Below, in pieces: positions 1-13,179 of a DNA stretch of 64,000 nucleotides (its first letter is position 1; every line of letters starts with the position of its first letter). The stretch comes from Blastomyces gilchristii SLH14081. Taxonomy: Eukaryota; Ascomycota; Eurotiomycetes; Onygenales; Ajellomycetaceae. The DNA is taken from NCBI RefSeq assembly GCF_000003855.2, contig NW_003101682.1, positions 7,331,314 to 7,395,313 of the forward strand, given 5' to 3'. Under the pieces are notes generated by a model, which saw nothing but the letters and a program-made list of their open reading frames with translations, searched no databases and was not told the origin of the DNA. The position numbers and the translations under genes were made by a program.

Positions 1-887
1 TGAGTGAGATGAATGAAGAAGTTCTGTTAATTCTTTATACTCAGACTAGATAACTACAGAAGATGATCAAGTTCAAACTTGAAATCTCAAACACAGTTCA
101 AAAAACATTGAAAATTCCTAGTATAATCACTGACTCTTTATCTTACTCTTCTTCTTTCTTTTTTCCTACTTCTTCTTCTTCTTTGAATTAGAAGAAAACA
201 TATACTCAAGCAGCTGAATCTGCTGTCTCTAAATCTGCTGTCTCAAAACCTGCTTAAAATCCTGAGAAAACTGAGAAGAATACTGCTCATATCTCTATTC
301 ATAGAAAAGTGAAAAAGAAAATGTAAAAAGAGAAAAACTTCTAAATCTTCAGAAATAGAAGACTTATTCTCAAAGTCTTAAATCAGAACATTCTGCAAAG
401 AAACAATCTAAACTCAAATCTCATTTTCAGAATCAGAAATAAAATTAATCAGCAGTTCTTTTCTCAGTTAATAACTGATATTGAAGTTTAAAAACCAGTT
501 ATAGCTTTAATTAAGCTATCATTCTTTGAAAACTTCATCATTCTGACTACAATGCCTGAATTCAGTGCTGAATTCCTTATTTAGAATGCAAATCTCTGAA
601 AGTCAGCAGTAGAATCTTTGTTAAACACAACAATTCTATCTGAAAGAGATGAAAAGTGAGACAAATTCATTCTTCATAATATTTCAGTTGAAATTTTTGA
701 CTGTGAAGAAGAAATGCTACTTCTTAAAAATGAATTGAAAGAATACAACTCTATTCAACTGAGAAAGAAGCCTGTATGACTAAATTCAATTAAGTTCAGA
801 TAAAGCAGGAGAAATGCCTCTATTCTAGTATATATAAAAATACTTAAACAGTCAAAAATCTCTGAAGTAAGAGTAGCAGGTTTAAAA

Positions 888-1166
888 ATGAGAGTTCATG
901 AACACAAAGACTCAAGAATGAATCTCAAAGCTCAAACACAGTGTTTAAACTGTCAAAGATATGAACACTTTGCAATCTCATGTTTTAGAGACTCAAAATG
1001 TGCATTCTGTGTCAGAGATTACAAAACTAGTAAGTATAAATGTGAAATATGCTTAAAAAGAGATGAAATATATCAACACACTCTGCTTAAGTGCTCTAAT
1101 TGTAAAGAAAAACATGCATCTAGCTTAAAAGAATGTATGTTTACTTCTAGAACTCAAAAAAACTGA
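888..1166 (+). pseudogene. LINE-A ORF1 fragment with CCHC zinc knuckles
   Basis: A 92-codon open stretch of the nucleic-acid-binding ORF1 protein. It has a knuckle CLNCQRYEHFAISC (C-X2-C-X4-H-X4-C), then CAFC and further Cys pairs (CEIC, CSNC), a pattern typical of LINE ORF1/gag-like proteins that coat the element RNA. The first Met is probably internal: the same reading continues upstream with interruptions through about position 1 and downstream to about 1460. The surrounding DNA is RIP-like, so this is a remnant and not a working gene. Confidence 0.75.
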
Positions 1167-1469
1167 AGAAAAGATAAAGCTTAAAGTCAATCTAGAACTG
1201 AAGAGAAGAGTCAAGTCAGTAGACTTACAACTGCAAGCTTAAAAAGAAGAAACTCTCAACTATCTAAATCTTCACACTTCAATTCTTCAGCTAAATGTAA
1301 ACAGAATTTGAATTCTCAAACTTCTGTTAAGATTAGAGAATTGAGAAATAACTCTGATGATAAACTAGATATAATACAAGCAGTTGAGATCTCTACTTTT
1401 CAAAATAGTTGTAATCTACTATCTGATGATAGTAACTAGATTCTACTCTATCTCTACTCTCTTTTAGTA

Positions 1470-4400
1470 TGAATATACAACAAAAACAATAAAAAAAGTT
1501 TAAAAACTCTTCAAAAATCACATTTATTCAAAATAATGTAGATAGAAACTTAAATTATATTTATTCTTATCTTTAAATTGTATTTAAATAAAAAGTTGAT
1601 TTTATACTACTTCAGAAACTGAATTTTGATACTGAGTAAAATTATATTATTTCTCATTCAAGCTACTACTGCTTTCTATCTCAAAAGTCTGAGATAAAGT
1701 CAAGAGTAGTGATCTATGAAAGAAAGAGATCAAGATATCAATTTAATCTAAGATTTGATATCATGTCTGACTCTGATATTCTGATGAGTGATATTATAAA
1801 TAAAGAAAATGAGTTTAATACTATACAGCTTATAAATATCTATAATAAAAAGTCATTGAAGAAAAATAACAATATCTGAATAATTAATAGAGAACTTCTG
1901 AATATAACTTCATTAAGAAACTCTATAATTATAGAAGATTTCAATGCATATTATCTCTGATGAAATTCAGAATGCAAGAGAGCAGTGAGAGCTGATAATC
2001 TGATTGAATAAATCTTTGAGCATTTAATAGATTTGATTAATAAGTCTGATCAACAAACATTCTTTAGAAAAGATATGAAACAGAAATCTATTATAGATCT
2101 AATCTTCATATCACAAAATCTAATGAAAAGAAGACTTGTAAACTAGTTTATTAATTTGAATAAGACATTAGAATCAGATCATGAGATTATTCAATTTGAT
2201 ATTGAACTGAGTGAAAAATAAATAAGTGAAAATCCTCTTCTCTCTAATCAGTTTAACTTTGAAAAAGCTGATTGAAAAGCAGTTAAAGAAAGCATAAAAT
2301 TATTAAAATCTGAAAGACAGAATGAGCTATATTGAAATTCTGGTCAAGATATCTCAAATGAAATGCTTGAGAATAGAGTGAAGCTTATTATATCTATTAT
2401 TCTAATAAGTGTTAGAGATAATATTTCAAAGAGAAAATCTTCTAAGTATTCAAAACCTTGATGAAATGAGAATATCTCATCTAAAAGAAAAGAATTAGCT
2501 ACTGTTAGAAGAGATTGAAAGAATGATGTAATATCTGATAAAGAGTTCAAAGCTGTCAGAAATGAATATTTTTCAGATATTAAAAGAGCTAAAACAGACT
2601 GCTGGAATAAATTTCTTGAAGAAGTATAAGAGAAGGAAGTTTTTAAAGCTTTTAACTATACTAAAACAAGAAGTATAGCAAAACTTCCAGTCTTAGAATA
2701 TGAGTTTCAGAATGAATCATATACAGCAAACTCTTTTAAGAAAAAATGTCAAGCTTTCATGAGAATTCTCTTTCAGAACTCACCAGATTCAGATTCAGAT
2801 TCAGAGAAAGAGAATATATCACTTCTCAACTACATTGATGAAAATGACTGGAAATGACCTGATCTTACACAAGATGAATTAGAGTCAGCTATCTTCTCAA
2901 GTTCTGTTAAAACTGCTGCAGGGCCTGATTCAATTAATCACTTAATTATTCAAAATACATATTTCTACTTAAAGAATGAATATTTTGAGCTCTTTTTCAA
3001 TCTCTTGAAAAATGAATATCATTCTGAATGCTGGAGAGAAGTCACTGAAGTGATTCTTGTAAAACCTAATAGAAAAACTTCAATTTCTAAGTCATATAGA
3101 GTAATATCTCTATTAAACTGTCTCAGAAAGATTTTAGAAAAGATAATAGCTACTTAACTATCTTTTATAAGCTCTATTAATAACTCTCTTTTATTCAGTG
3201 AATAAATAAAAGATAGAAAACAATGTTCTGCAATTGACACTGTTCTCTCAGTTGTTCATGATATTCAAATAGCAAAGCATGAAGATCTGGTCTCAACTGC
3301 AGTTTTTATTGACATAAAAGAAGCATTTAATCATGTTTCAAAGTCAAAGTTAATTCAGACTTTGAAGATGTTAAAACTGTCACTTTCTCTAATAAAATGA
3401 GTTAACTGTTTTATATCTAAAAGAATCATACAACTTTTCTTTGATGAAATAAAATAAGACAAGACTGAGATAAAAATAGAAGTATTATAAGAATCTTCAA
3501 TCTCATCTATTTTATTTGCTATATACACTGCATATCTATTCAAAAATAGAAATATGAGAATAGTGTGATCTCTGAGTTATATGAATGATATTGATCTAGT
3601 CTACAGCTCAAAAACTATTAAAGAGAATTTGAAAGTGATTAAAGAAGCTGCAAAGAAAATCTTTATTAGAGCAGATATCAATTAAATTCAATCTGATATG
3701 AATAAAACTGAGTTAATTCATTTCTTTTCTAGATTCAATGAGAAAGAACTATCTCTAACTCTTTTAAATAGAGAGATTAAACTCAGTGTAAATGTTAAAT
3801 GATTAGAAGTATGATTAAACTCCAAGTTGAATTTTAAATATCATATTCAATAAAGAACTGTCAAGGCAGAAAGGCTATTGAACAACATAATCAGACTATC
3901 AAATACAGAGAGAGGTCTATTCTTCCAGGCTATGAGACAGTTATATGTAGCCTGTATTACATCAGTAGCTGATTATGAAGTTCAAGTTTGATGAAATAAT
4001 TAAGAGAATTTCACTGAACTCTTTCAAATTCTGCAAAACAGAGCCTTGAGAAGAATTCTAGAAGTATTTAAATCATCTTCTATTAAAGCAATGAAAATTG
4101 AAGCTTCAATTTCTTCTTCTGCTATTAGATTTGAAAAGGCCTGTATATACTATACACTGAGAGTTATAAAGATGAGCTTAAATTATATAATCAGAGAAAG
4201 AGTCTCTTCTTCATTTTCATCAATTAACTCTGGAAATGAACTGAATTGAAATAGATTTCTTGATTGAAATGAAAATAATTCTTCAAAGAAAATGTCTTCT
4301 CAACTTTACAGACTATACTCTCTGATTAAAAATCAATTTTCTTCTTTAAATGTTGAAAAAGTGAATCATGAGAAGTTATCTCTCTGAAGAGAAAAGCTTG

Positions 4401-5431
4401 AATCTCTTATAAACTTACAAATAAGTGAACTATTAAAAGAGAAAGAATATGAACAGCATTTAAAGAGAATTTCTATAATCAATATAAAAGACTCTATTCT
4501 GATTTATTCAGATGACTCAAAAAATGAGAATCTGAATAGATTAGACACAGACATTGCTTATACTGAAGATAATATCAATTTTATCTCAGATTTCTAAAAT
4601 CTAGGCTGTGAATCTGAAGTCTTTGATACTGAACTATTTGCAATAGTGAAAGCTTTTAAACTCATAGAAATAAAATCTTATAAAAGAGAAAATAGTTTAA
4701 AAGAGACATGAATATTCTCTGATAGTCAAGCTGCTTTAAAAAGACTTAGAAATAGTCAGATTTATAATGATCAAATGAATCTTGAACTGATCTTAAACTC
4801 TGTTTTAAAAATTCAAAAGAGAAGAATATCAAAGCTGATAATTCATCTACACTGGGTTTCTGCTCATATGAATATTCATGACAATGAATTGACTGATTCA
4901 GCTGTAAAAAAGGGTGCAGAATTAAACAGATCTATTCAAAAAATTGTGTTCTAGTCTTTTATAAAGAGAAAAATAAAAGAATCTTGTTTAGACAAGTGAA
5001 ATGAAAGCTGGCAGAAATAAATGAAGAGTATACATTATTCAAGATTTGAAACAAAACCCAAGTGGAAATCTTGTTTAATTAAATATAAAAAGAAAATATT
5101 CTCATCTATAATACAGCTGAAACTAGAACATGACTATTTTAAATCTTATATACAAAGATTTGATAATAGATTTAACTCAATAGAATGCTCATTCTGCAAT
5201 ATAAATAAGAATCCTGAGTATATTGTAATGCACTGTGCATTATACAATAGTCTCAGAGCCAGATTGAAAGAGAAGTATGATCTAAATCAATTAAATATAA
5301 GATTCTTATTCTCAACTGAGACAGGAATTAAATACTTAATAGACTTTCTATCAGAAACTCAAGCAGCTATAAGAAAATGGCTAAATTCAGAATTATCTGA
5401 ATATGAAGAGGAGAAAATCAATCATATATAG
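1470..5431 (+). pseudogene. LINE-A ORF2 remnant: endonuclease, reverse transcriptase, RNase H
   Basis: Conceptual reading in shifting frames shows endonuclease motifs (EDFNA near 1938; KSIIDLIFIS near 2087; SDH near 2175). Reverse transcriptase follows, with AAGPDSIN near 2920, FIDIKEAFN near 3308 and the catalytic box reading YMND at 3578-3589, where YxDD is expected. RNase H-like motifs follow (SDDS near 4507, DTELFAI near 4627, DSQAAL near 4722, HWVSAH near 4852). The last 136 codons (5021-5431) are open and end with CSFC..H....C. The catalytic Asp to Asn change is a single G-to-A transition, as RIP produces. Tens of in-frame stops rule out function. Confidence 0.85.
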
Positions 5432-5806
5432 TCTGTTAAAACAGCTATATACTATCTTTTAATAATTTGTTTTGTTACAGTCTTTCTTTACTTTATCTTT
5501 TTCTTTCAATTTCTTTCTGTCTATCTATTTAATGTGTCTATCTTTAAGACTGTGTTCTCTTTTCCTTTGTCATGATATTGTCAAATGATTTCAAAGTATT
5601 AGAAGATGTTAAAACACTGCAGTTTGTAAACAGTTTTTATATTCTGAGCTGAAATTTTCTGATTTTGCATATCTGAAATTGATGAATGTATAATAGTTAA
5701 CTTTACAGATATAGGAAAAACCCTGAGAACTAAAAGTTCTCAGGTAGATGTCATAGTCTCTGACTGTATACATCAATAATTGAAGAATAATAATAATAAT
5801 AATAAT

Positions 5807-7776
5807 TTATAAATATCACAGAGGCTTCTACAGAGATCTGTGAAGATCAGATAAAGTTATTCTTCAGATTCTTTTTTATATAGATCTGCAAGATCTCTGT
5901 CATATAATAAGAGAGCTTATAGATTGATTCTCAGAAGAGTTTCTACTCTTCTATTAAATCTATTATCAGATTCTTCTTATAGTGAGAAGAAAGCTTAACT
6001 GTCTTTACTAAGCTAAATATCTCTATAAGATCTTGATATTTCTCTAGTATCTGAAGCTCAGTTTTCATAATCATGAAGTTCTCAGATATTTATAAAGTCA
6101 TTATATAGATAAGCTTATCTTCTCTAATTAACTCTATAGTATTAACTGATTCTATCTTTATAAGTAAGTCTGTTAACACTGATTGAAAGTATAAACCTTA
6201 CTTACAGACAGCTATGTGTGAATTGTGTCTTTAAAGTTATATAAGTCTTAAGTACATGTTATCTGTGATATCTGTAATAATTATAGTTTCTATAAATCTT
6301 CTTCAGATTCTGAAGAGATCTTGTAATTCAAAGATAACTCTTATAAGTCTTTCAGCTCTCAGATCTGAGTTCTCATACCCTGCTTATTATAAGAGCAGAT
6401 TCTTAGTTTTCATTATTCAACTTATTCACTCTGTGAGCTTTAGAGACACTACAGTGACCTAAGATTCTAAGTTTATCAATACTTCTTATACTTACAAAGC
6501 AGTAGTACTGCAGTGTAATCTCTTCTTATAAGTAAGTATTTTCATTGAGAGAGTAACAGATTCAGATATCAGCTTTAAAACTCTTAAGAAGACTGTTACT
6601 GACTCTGTCTATAACTTCTCAAATTTCTATTTTAATTTATCTGAACAGTTTATACAGAGATGTTCTAATTTAAAATAGATAAAGTAGAGTCTCTTTTTCT
6701 TAGTCTCTCTATTATACACTCTGTTTATAGAAGTTTATAAAGCTCTCTCTTTCTACTCAGTAGTCAGATACAAATCTCTCTATATCTTATCATCTTTTTC
6801 TAATAAATCTGTTCTCTATTATTCTGACTCTTATAGAGCTGATTGATAATTCACTCTTTACAAGTCTATAACTCTCACAGTGATCTGTAAGTGATGAATA
6901 AGAGTCATCAGTTTCTTCAGAGTTAAGAGCTTAGAGTCTTACTCAATAAGCTTGTTCTATATATCTTTATTCAGCTTCTTTATAAATATCATTATTCAGA
7001 TCTTATTTCAGAGCTCTGTTTTCACAGATCTTAATTTATATTATAATTTCATGAAGTGCTGTGAGTAGTCTTTATCAGATTTCTTATCTCTTTTTGTAAT
7101 ATTAATAATCACAGCTCAGATGTTCTCTGTTCAGCTTGTAAAGTCTCTTAATTTATTCTCTAAATAGATCTTGAGAACAGATCAGTGAGATCTCTTGTAA
7201 TCATTCTTTAAATAATTTAGTCAGTTCTTAACTTCAGTGTAGTAGAGATCTGTTATTATATAGATAACAGCTTCTTTATCTTTCATATTACATAGTTAAA
7301 CTTATGAGTCAATTTCAAATACAAACTTATAAAAGCTTTTATAGATTGTGATTTGATAAGTAATCTTAAGTAATTACAGCTTAAGAAAGTTTCTTTTCAG
7401 TTCACAGATATCTCTGAAGATTATGTCTAGAGACTCAGTTCAAGAATGTTTACAGATAGTAAGCATTTCTTATAGAAAAATAGCTTAATTCTGTAAGAGA
7501 TACTCAAGAATATTCTTCACTGAGATAAGTTTATTCATGAATTTGAAGAGTTTCTCTATTACAGATATAGAGAATAATGTTCTGTGAGTAATTAATAAGT
7601 TCTCTGAAACTTCTTTTATAAGAATTATTCATGATTTGAGTAACTGCTTCTAAGTGTCTGCAGTAGAGTTTATAGAAATTGAAGTATATAAGTTTCTAAT
7701 TCTTTCAGTTATAATAAGTGATTGCTGACTGACTGAGCTTGAAATGTAAGAATAAGTACTTACAGATGATTATTCA
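5807..7776. other. AT-rich RIP-like DNA, origin unassigned
   Basis: About 2 kb with the same composition as the neighbouring transposons and no gene I can support. On the minus strand a stretch around 7000-7300 reads for over 90 codons if TGA is taken as Trp and looks loosely gag-like (Lys/Asp-rich, regularly spaced Tyr and Trp), but I recognise no diagnostic motif. It is probably an old transposon remnant and served as the target for gypsy-A. Confidence 0.5.
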
Positions 7777-7781
7777 GATGT

Positions 7782-8325
7782 TGTCACGCTCCCGGCCGCG
7801 CCAAGGCCCCATTGCGGTTCCACACGGCTCATTGCTTCCATGCGGATGATTCCATCCATCCCGCAGGCCGTCCGAACCGGTTTCCAACCACTCTATGACA
7901 TCATTCGGATATATCATAGAAAGATCCGATTGATGAATATGAGAACCTCACTTCTATATGAGGTCAGCAGATCACTCTTCCTTGGTAATGAGGCGCTGCT
8001 GAGGTATCACTTCAGCTATTCTCACTTGTGAAATGAGAGAAGAATATCCGCCCATTGTCTATATAGAATAGCTAGATGCTGACTTCTCATCAAAGAAGTC
8101 AGTGATTTATTTTTCTTCTACTGAAATATATACAAGAGTTACTGTGTGTCTTATACAATCTTCTTAGTATACTAAGTATCACATCTGTGATATTCTCACA
8201 ATAACTCTGTAGCCTACAAGCTCACTATTCAAGCAAGATAGTCAAGCTCACTTATACAGCTTCTCAAACAACTACTTCTATATAATATCACTAACTAGTC
8301 ATCACTTCAGTTCTGTTATATTACA
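7782..8325 (+). repeat. gypsy-A left LTR (544 bp)
   Basis: It aligns end to end without gaps to 17263-17806. In the stretches I aligned, all differences are transitions. The first about 280 bases are GC-rich and unmutated (CCGGCCGCGCC near 7793), while the rest is RIP-like. The right LTR shows the reverse pattern. The LTR would supply promoter and polyadenylation signals of the element. Confidence 0.93.
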
Positions 8326-8382
8326 ATTTGAATCACTCAATCTAATTATACATTTGAATCAGTCAAGCTCTAATAGATTAAT

Positions 8383-9410
8383 ATGATTTCATACATCTGC
8401 ACTGAAACTGACCTGATCTCATTCTCTGGAGAAAATACTACATCATTTTCTAGAGTGTGTACATCTCTATCTCAGCAGGAATCTGAGATTCCTGAATCTG
8501 CTGCACATTTTGACATGAGCTCTTCAACTGCTCTGCCATCATCACAGCCTCTACACACCTACATCTATTATGAAGATAGAGAGATTAAGATCAGAGATTC
8601 TCTGAAATATAAGAGAAATATCTTATCTGAATTTCACAGCTTTATCTGTACTCTTGAACAGAAATTCTGCCTTAATCTGAGTCAGTATAATATGCATAAG
8701 ATATAAGTAATATACACTGTCAACCTTCTTGAAGGCATCTCTGCAACTACTTGAGCTATTAAGAAGAGAAAACTTGAGTATATCAATACTGCTATGACTT
8801 GAAAAGAATTTAAGAACTTTCTACTGAATCAAATTAAAGATCACTGTAACTGCAGCTTTACAGTGATACAGCAGTTCAACTTATTATATCAATAAGATAA
8901 TGAGAATTCTTCTAATTTTAATACAAGATTTAAAGAATATTGAGAGGAATTAACTGATGATTTGAATCAATTAAAAACACAGCTTTATCTTATGAAGCTG
9001 ACTCACAAGGTGTGAATAATAATATTATAATATCAGAGTCTATCAATCAATCACACTGAGCTTGTTAACCTGGCTTTTCAGATCTATTTGAATAATCAAT
9101 TCTCTGAGAAAAAGATTAATAAGATCTCTTCTAAGTAATTAACAATGAGATTTAAACAGTACTGTAACAGCTTCAGTGTAGAGAAAGTAAAGAAGAATTT
9201 CAAGTATTCTGATTCTTCACTCACAGTGAAGAAATGTTAAAAAAGATTTGATAAAGATCTCTGTTTTAACTGCAGAGCTGATAATCACTATACTAGTAAT
9301 TATAAGAAGCTGAAGAAGAAAAGAAACTGAGAAGATATCTTCTCAAAGTTAACTTCTCTTCTGACAAATGTATCTGTAGAAGATAAAGAAGAGTAAGAAA
9401 TAAAGAATTG
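8383..9410 (+). pseudogene. gypsy-A gag remnant
   Basis: Starts 58 bp inside the left LTR. The first 107 codons (8383-8706) are open. The frame then continues with stops to a zinc knuckle at 9262-9303 reading CFNCRADNHYTSNY, a C-X2-C-X4-H-X4-C box whose last Cys has become Tyr (TGT to TAT, a RIP-type change). Gag would form the particle and bind RNA. It is not functional here. Confidence 0.7.
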
Positions 9411-9469
9411 ATAATTCTTACATCTCTAAGTTCATGTTATAATCACAATGTATACTCTGAATAAGAAGA

Positions 9470-12400
9470 TATCAGTGAGATATCTACTCAACTTCAGAGT
9501 GAATATTAACTTCATATTCTATTTCTTTTCTTTGATGAAGAGTTGAAAGAAGATAGATCTGTCAGATTATATGAAATTTACTGATGAAATGAAATACTAC
9601 TATTTTAGCATAATTCAAGCACAGTGTGTGATCACAGACTCAGAAGAAATCTTCAAGAAGAGCAGTCTGCTTCTTCATACAGTTAATATTATAGATAAGA
9701 ACATTATTCTAGATCTTCTATAATTGAGAGAAAACAATTCTCTCATTGACTGAGTTACTCAGATATAACAGTATTATCTCACTAATAAAGAGATAGTGAT
9801 AGAGAAATCTGAAGAGTTTCATTAAAAGAATCTTAAGAAAAAGATTAAGTCAATATACTGTGTAGTAGGTGACTGAGACTTGAGAATAGATGAAGAAGTC
9901 ATCACTCTCACTACAAGATTAGCAGCAGTATTCATCATTGAAGATGAATATATATAATATCTCTTTACAGATTTTAAGAATGTCTTTTCAGAAAGAGAAG
10001 TAGTGAAGTTTTCTGACATTAAGATATAATATAAGATTCATCTTGAAGACAGTGTAATAATGCTATACAGATCTCTTTACAACTTGTCTGTAAAGAAATT
10101 GAATGTTCTGTATAAATATCTTGAAGAAGCATAATCAAAGAACTGAATACATTTATCAAAGAGTCTGATAGAGACATCTATACTCTTTATACTTAAGAAG
10201 AATAATAGGCTATATCTATGCATAGACTACAGAGGTCTTAATAAGATGATAGTTAAGAATTGCTATTCATTATCATTAATTAACAAGATAATTGATCAAT
10301 TATCTGAAGCAAAGATATTCTCAAAGATTGATATACAGAATATCTATCATAGAATCAGAGTTAATAAAGACAACATTTGAAAAACAGCTTTTCATATCAA
10401 GTATAATAATTTTGAATATCTTGTTTTATCTTTTGATCTTTGTAACACTTCAGCCATCTTTCAAATCTATATAAATGAGACACTGCAGGGCCTTGTTGAT
10501 GTCTTCTGCATAGTATACTTGAATAACATTGTAATCTTCTCAAAAACAGAGGAAGACATATGATACTCATGTTCAAGAAGTGTTAAGTTACTTAAGACAG
10601 TATTAACTCTATACAAACACTGAAAAATGCTCATTCTACATGCAGAAGATTGATTTCTTAGATTATATTATTAAGATGAATGACATTTCAATGAACAGAA
10701 GCTGAGTCTCTGTCATTGAGAACTGACCAGCACCGCGGATGTATTATGAGATACAGATATTTCTAGAATTTATGAATTTCTACAGATAATTCATCTATAC
10801 ATATTTACAGATTACTGTTCTTCTTATAGATCTGTTAAAGAGAAGTGTGAAAGACAGAAAAATAGAACTGTTTACTCTCACTCAAGATATTATACAGACA
10901 TTTGTAGAATTAAAACAAGCTTTCACAGATGTCATAATACTGAATCACTTTAACTCTGACTTACTCAGTCAGTGTGAAACTGATACATCTGAGAATGAGA
11001 TCTATGAAATCTTTTCACAGTTGATATTAAAGATCTTTCAACATTGAAAGAATCAGAGAATAATTATCTCTGAAGAAATAGATAATGAATTATCTGTGAG
11101 AGAAGACTTTTTTACAGAGTCTATAAGATACTATAAATAAAGATCAGTGATCTTCTTCTTCAAGAAGTTATCACTCATGTAGAGAAGATATAATACTCAT
11201 AATTAGAAGATGTTAGTAATTATTGAATTCTTTAAGATCTAGTGATATTATCTTCAGAGTAGTAAGTACTCAGTGTAAGTTCTCACTCATTATGCAAATC
11301 TGCATTACTTCTTGATAACAAAGAGCTTGATAGAATGTTAAGCCAGGTGAGTGAAGCTGCTTTCAGAGTATAATTTCTATATCTGATACTGTTCAGATCA
11401 GCTTAATCTCACTGATACACTGTCTAGACAGCCTGATTATAATATTGTTAATACAGAGAAGAATTCTATAAAAGAATCTCTGTTATTACTGCAGAAGAAG
11501 CTGACTGCAGAGAGTTAAAATTCTCTGAAGCTCAGAAACAGCATTAGTAAGACAGCTGTATAACTTAGTATAGAAGATGAAAAAAAACCCAGATCTCTGC
11601 AGAGAACTGATACTGAAGATTATAAGCTTCTTATATTATATCTTACAATTATTGAATTAATAAAGAATGAAACAGTCTACAATCTTTCAATCTGACTACT
11701 TTTGAAATTCATTAATAAATTACAGAAGAGGGATATCTCTACTGCAGCTTAAATTCAGAAGTTGAAGAAGAAAGAATCTGATTTGAACTTGAAAGAGACA
11801 GACTCTGAGTGAGATGATATTGCTAAGAAATCAAGTTACTGATAACTAGAAGAATGTGAACTTCTACTGCTGAATAATTCAGTCTTCATCTCTCATAGCA
11901 GAGCAGTGTGTCAGAAGTTATTGAGAATTTATCATAATAATTTCCATATAGAGCACTTCAGGTTAGAGAAGACTGAGAAGCTTCTAAAATATAAATATAT
12001 TTAAGACAAGCTTCAGACAGATGTCAAAGAGTATATTAAGACTTATAATATCTGTTAAAAGATAAAGATTCTGCAGTATAAGTAATACAGTGAGTTGATA
12101 TCACTGCCTGTTTCAAAGAACTTATAACAGAATCTATCAATGAATTTCATAGTTGATCTGCTGAAGTCAACAAGAGTCAAAGAATATGATTCAATTTTAA
12201 TCATTATTAACTGCTTTACAAAGATAATCAGATATATCTCTATTTATAAAAAGATTAAAGCCTCTGAATTGACTGATCTGTTTTTAGATATTATTATTTA
12301 TAATTACAGTGCTTTGAAATTATTAATAACAGATTGAGAATTCCTCTTTATCAGTAAATACTGATCAGCTTTTTACTATTATCTTATAATAAGACATCTT

Positions 12401-13135
12401 CTCAGTACTGTATTTCATCTGCAGACAGATGATCAGACTGAATATCAGAATCAGATACTAGAACAGTATTTTTAAGTATTCTATTTATATTATCAGAATG
12501 ATTGACTTAAACATCTTCTAACTACTGAATTCATATATAATAATGCAAAGAATATAACTTTAAAGATATCTTCTTTCTATATTTATTATAAATATAATTC
12601 TTCATTACTCAGTGATGTTATGAATAATATTTTAAAGAGAGAGATAGACAGTCAGAATATTAAATAGATACAGAGAACAGAGTATTTCTCAGTATTAAAA
12701 GTAAAAGTGAGATTGAAACTTTTGAACAAAATTTATGAGAAGACAGTGAAAAGCATCTGTCATGCTCAGAAGTAGTAGATAAAATACTATAATTAAAAAT
12801 ATCTTTTAATAAAGTTCTTAATAGAGAATTAAGTACTACTTTCAGTAAAGAATATTAAGATAATAAGATTATATAAAAAGCTCAGTAAGTAGTGACTAAA
12901 ATCTTTCTCAGTAACAAGAGTGATGAATAAGCAGATATATAAGTTGAAATTACTCACAGAATTGAAATCAATGCATTCTGTTTTTCACATTTTCTATTTA
13001 AAACTCTATAAACAATGTCTCAGAGCAGAGCTGTCTCAGCTGAATAATATCAAGATTAAGAGTGATACTGAATATCTTGTAAAGAAAATATTGAATAAGT
13101 GAATATATTATAACAAGCTTCAATATCTTATTAAA
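9470..13135 (+). pseudogene. gypsy-A pol remnant: RT, RNase H, integrase, first half of chromodomain
   Basis: Reverse transcriptase motifs are LCIDYRGLNK near 10216, SKIDIQN near 10322 and the catalytic box YLNN at 10516-10527 (expected YLDD), followed by IVIFS. RNase H is suggested by CETDTSENE near 10975. Integrase shows YHNNFHIEH near 11930 (HHCC region), MNFIVDLLKS near 12140 (catalytic Asp position reading Asn) and HLQTDDQTE near 12411. From about 12920 the text KLKLLTELKSMHSVFHI leads into a chromodomain (SDTEYLVKKIL at about 13060) that breaks at 13135 and resumes at 15349. Loss of catalytic Asp in both RT and integrase, plus numerous TGA/TAA stops, shows an inactive element. Confidence 0.85.
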
Positions 13136-13138
13136 TAA

Positions 13139-13142
13139 GAAG

Positions 13143-13179
<37 letters not shown>

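Larger units (their letters stand above)
1..5806 (+). mobile_element. LINE-A: non-LTR retrotransposon with RNase H, 5' end outside window, RIP-decayed
   Basis: The strand carries, in order, an ORF1 with CCHC knuckles (888-1166), an AP-type endonuclease (about 1560-2200), a reverse transcriptase (about 2870-3900), an RNase H (about 4490-4960) and a C-terminal Cys/His motif (about 5180-5260). It ends in a (TAA)n tail at 5785-5806. This order, the RNase H and the triplet tail fit the Tad1/I-like group of fungal LINEs. The frames are broken by many stops, mostly TGA where Trp would be expected, and CG, CC and GG are almost absent, as after C-to-T mutation of both strands. Two partial copies of the same 3' region lie on the minus strand at 13139-14585 and 26926-28050. 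The 5' end and upstream target duplication are not visible. Confidence 0.9.

Noticed and set aside
7840..8031. 63-codon protein gene in GC-rich DNA
   Set aside because: Lies wholly within the unmutated part of the gypsy-A LTR; the frame is a by-product of that sequence.
13144..13178. Simple (ATT)n microsatellite
   Set aside because: It is the 3' (TAA)n tail of the LINE part; the same tail occurs at 5785-5806 and about 26926-26941.
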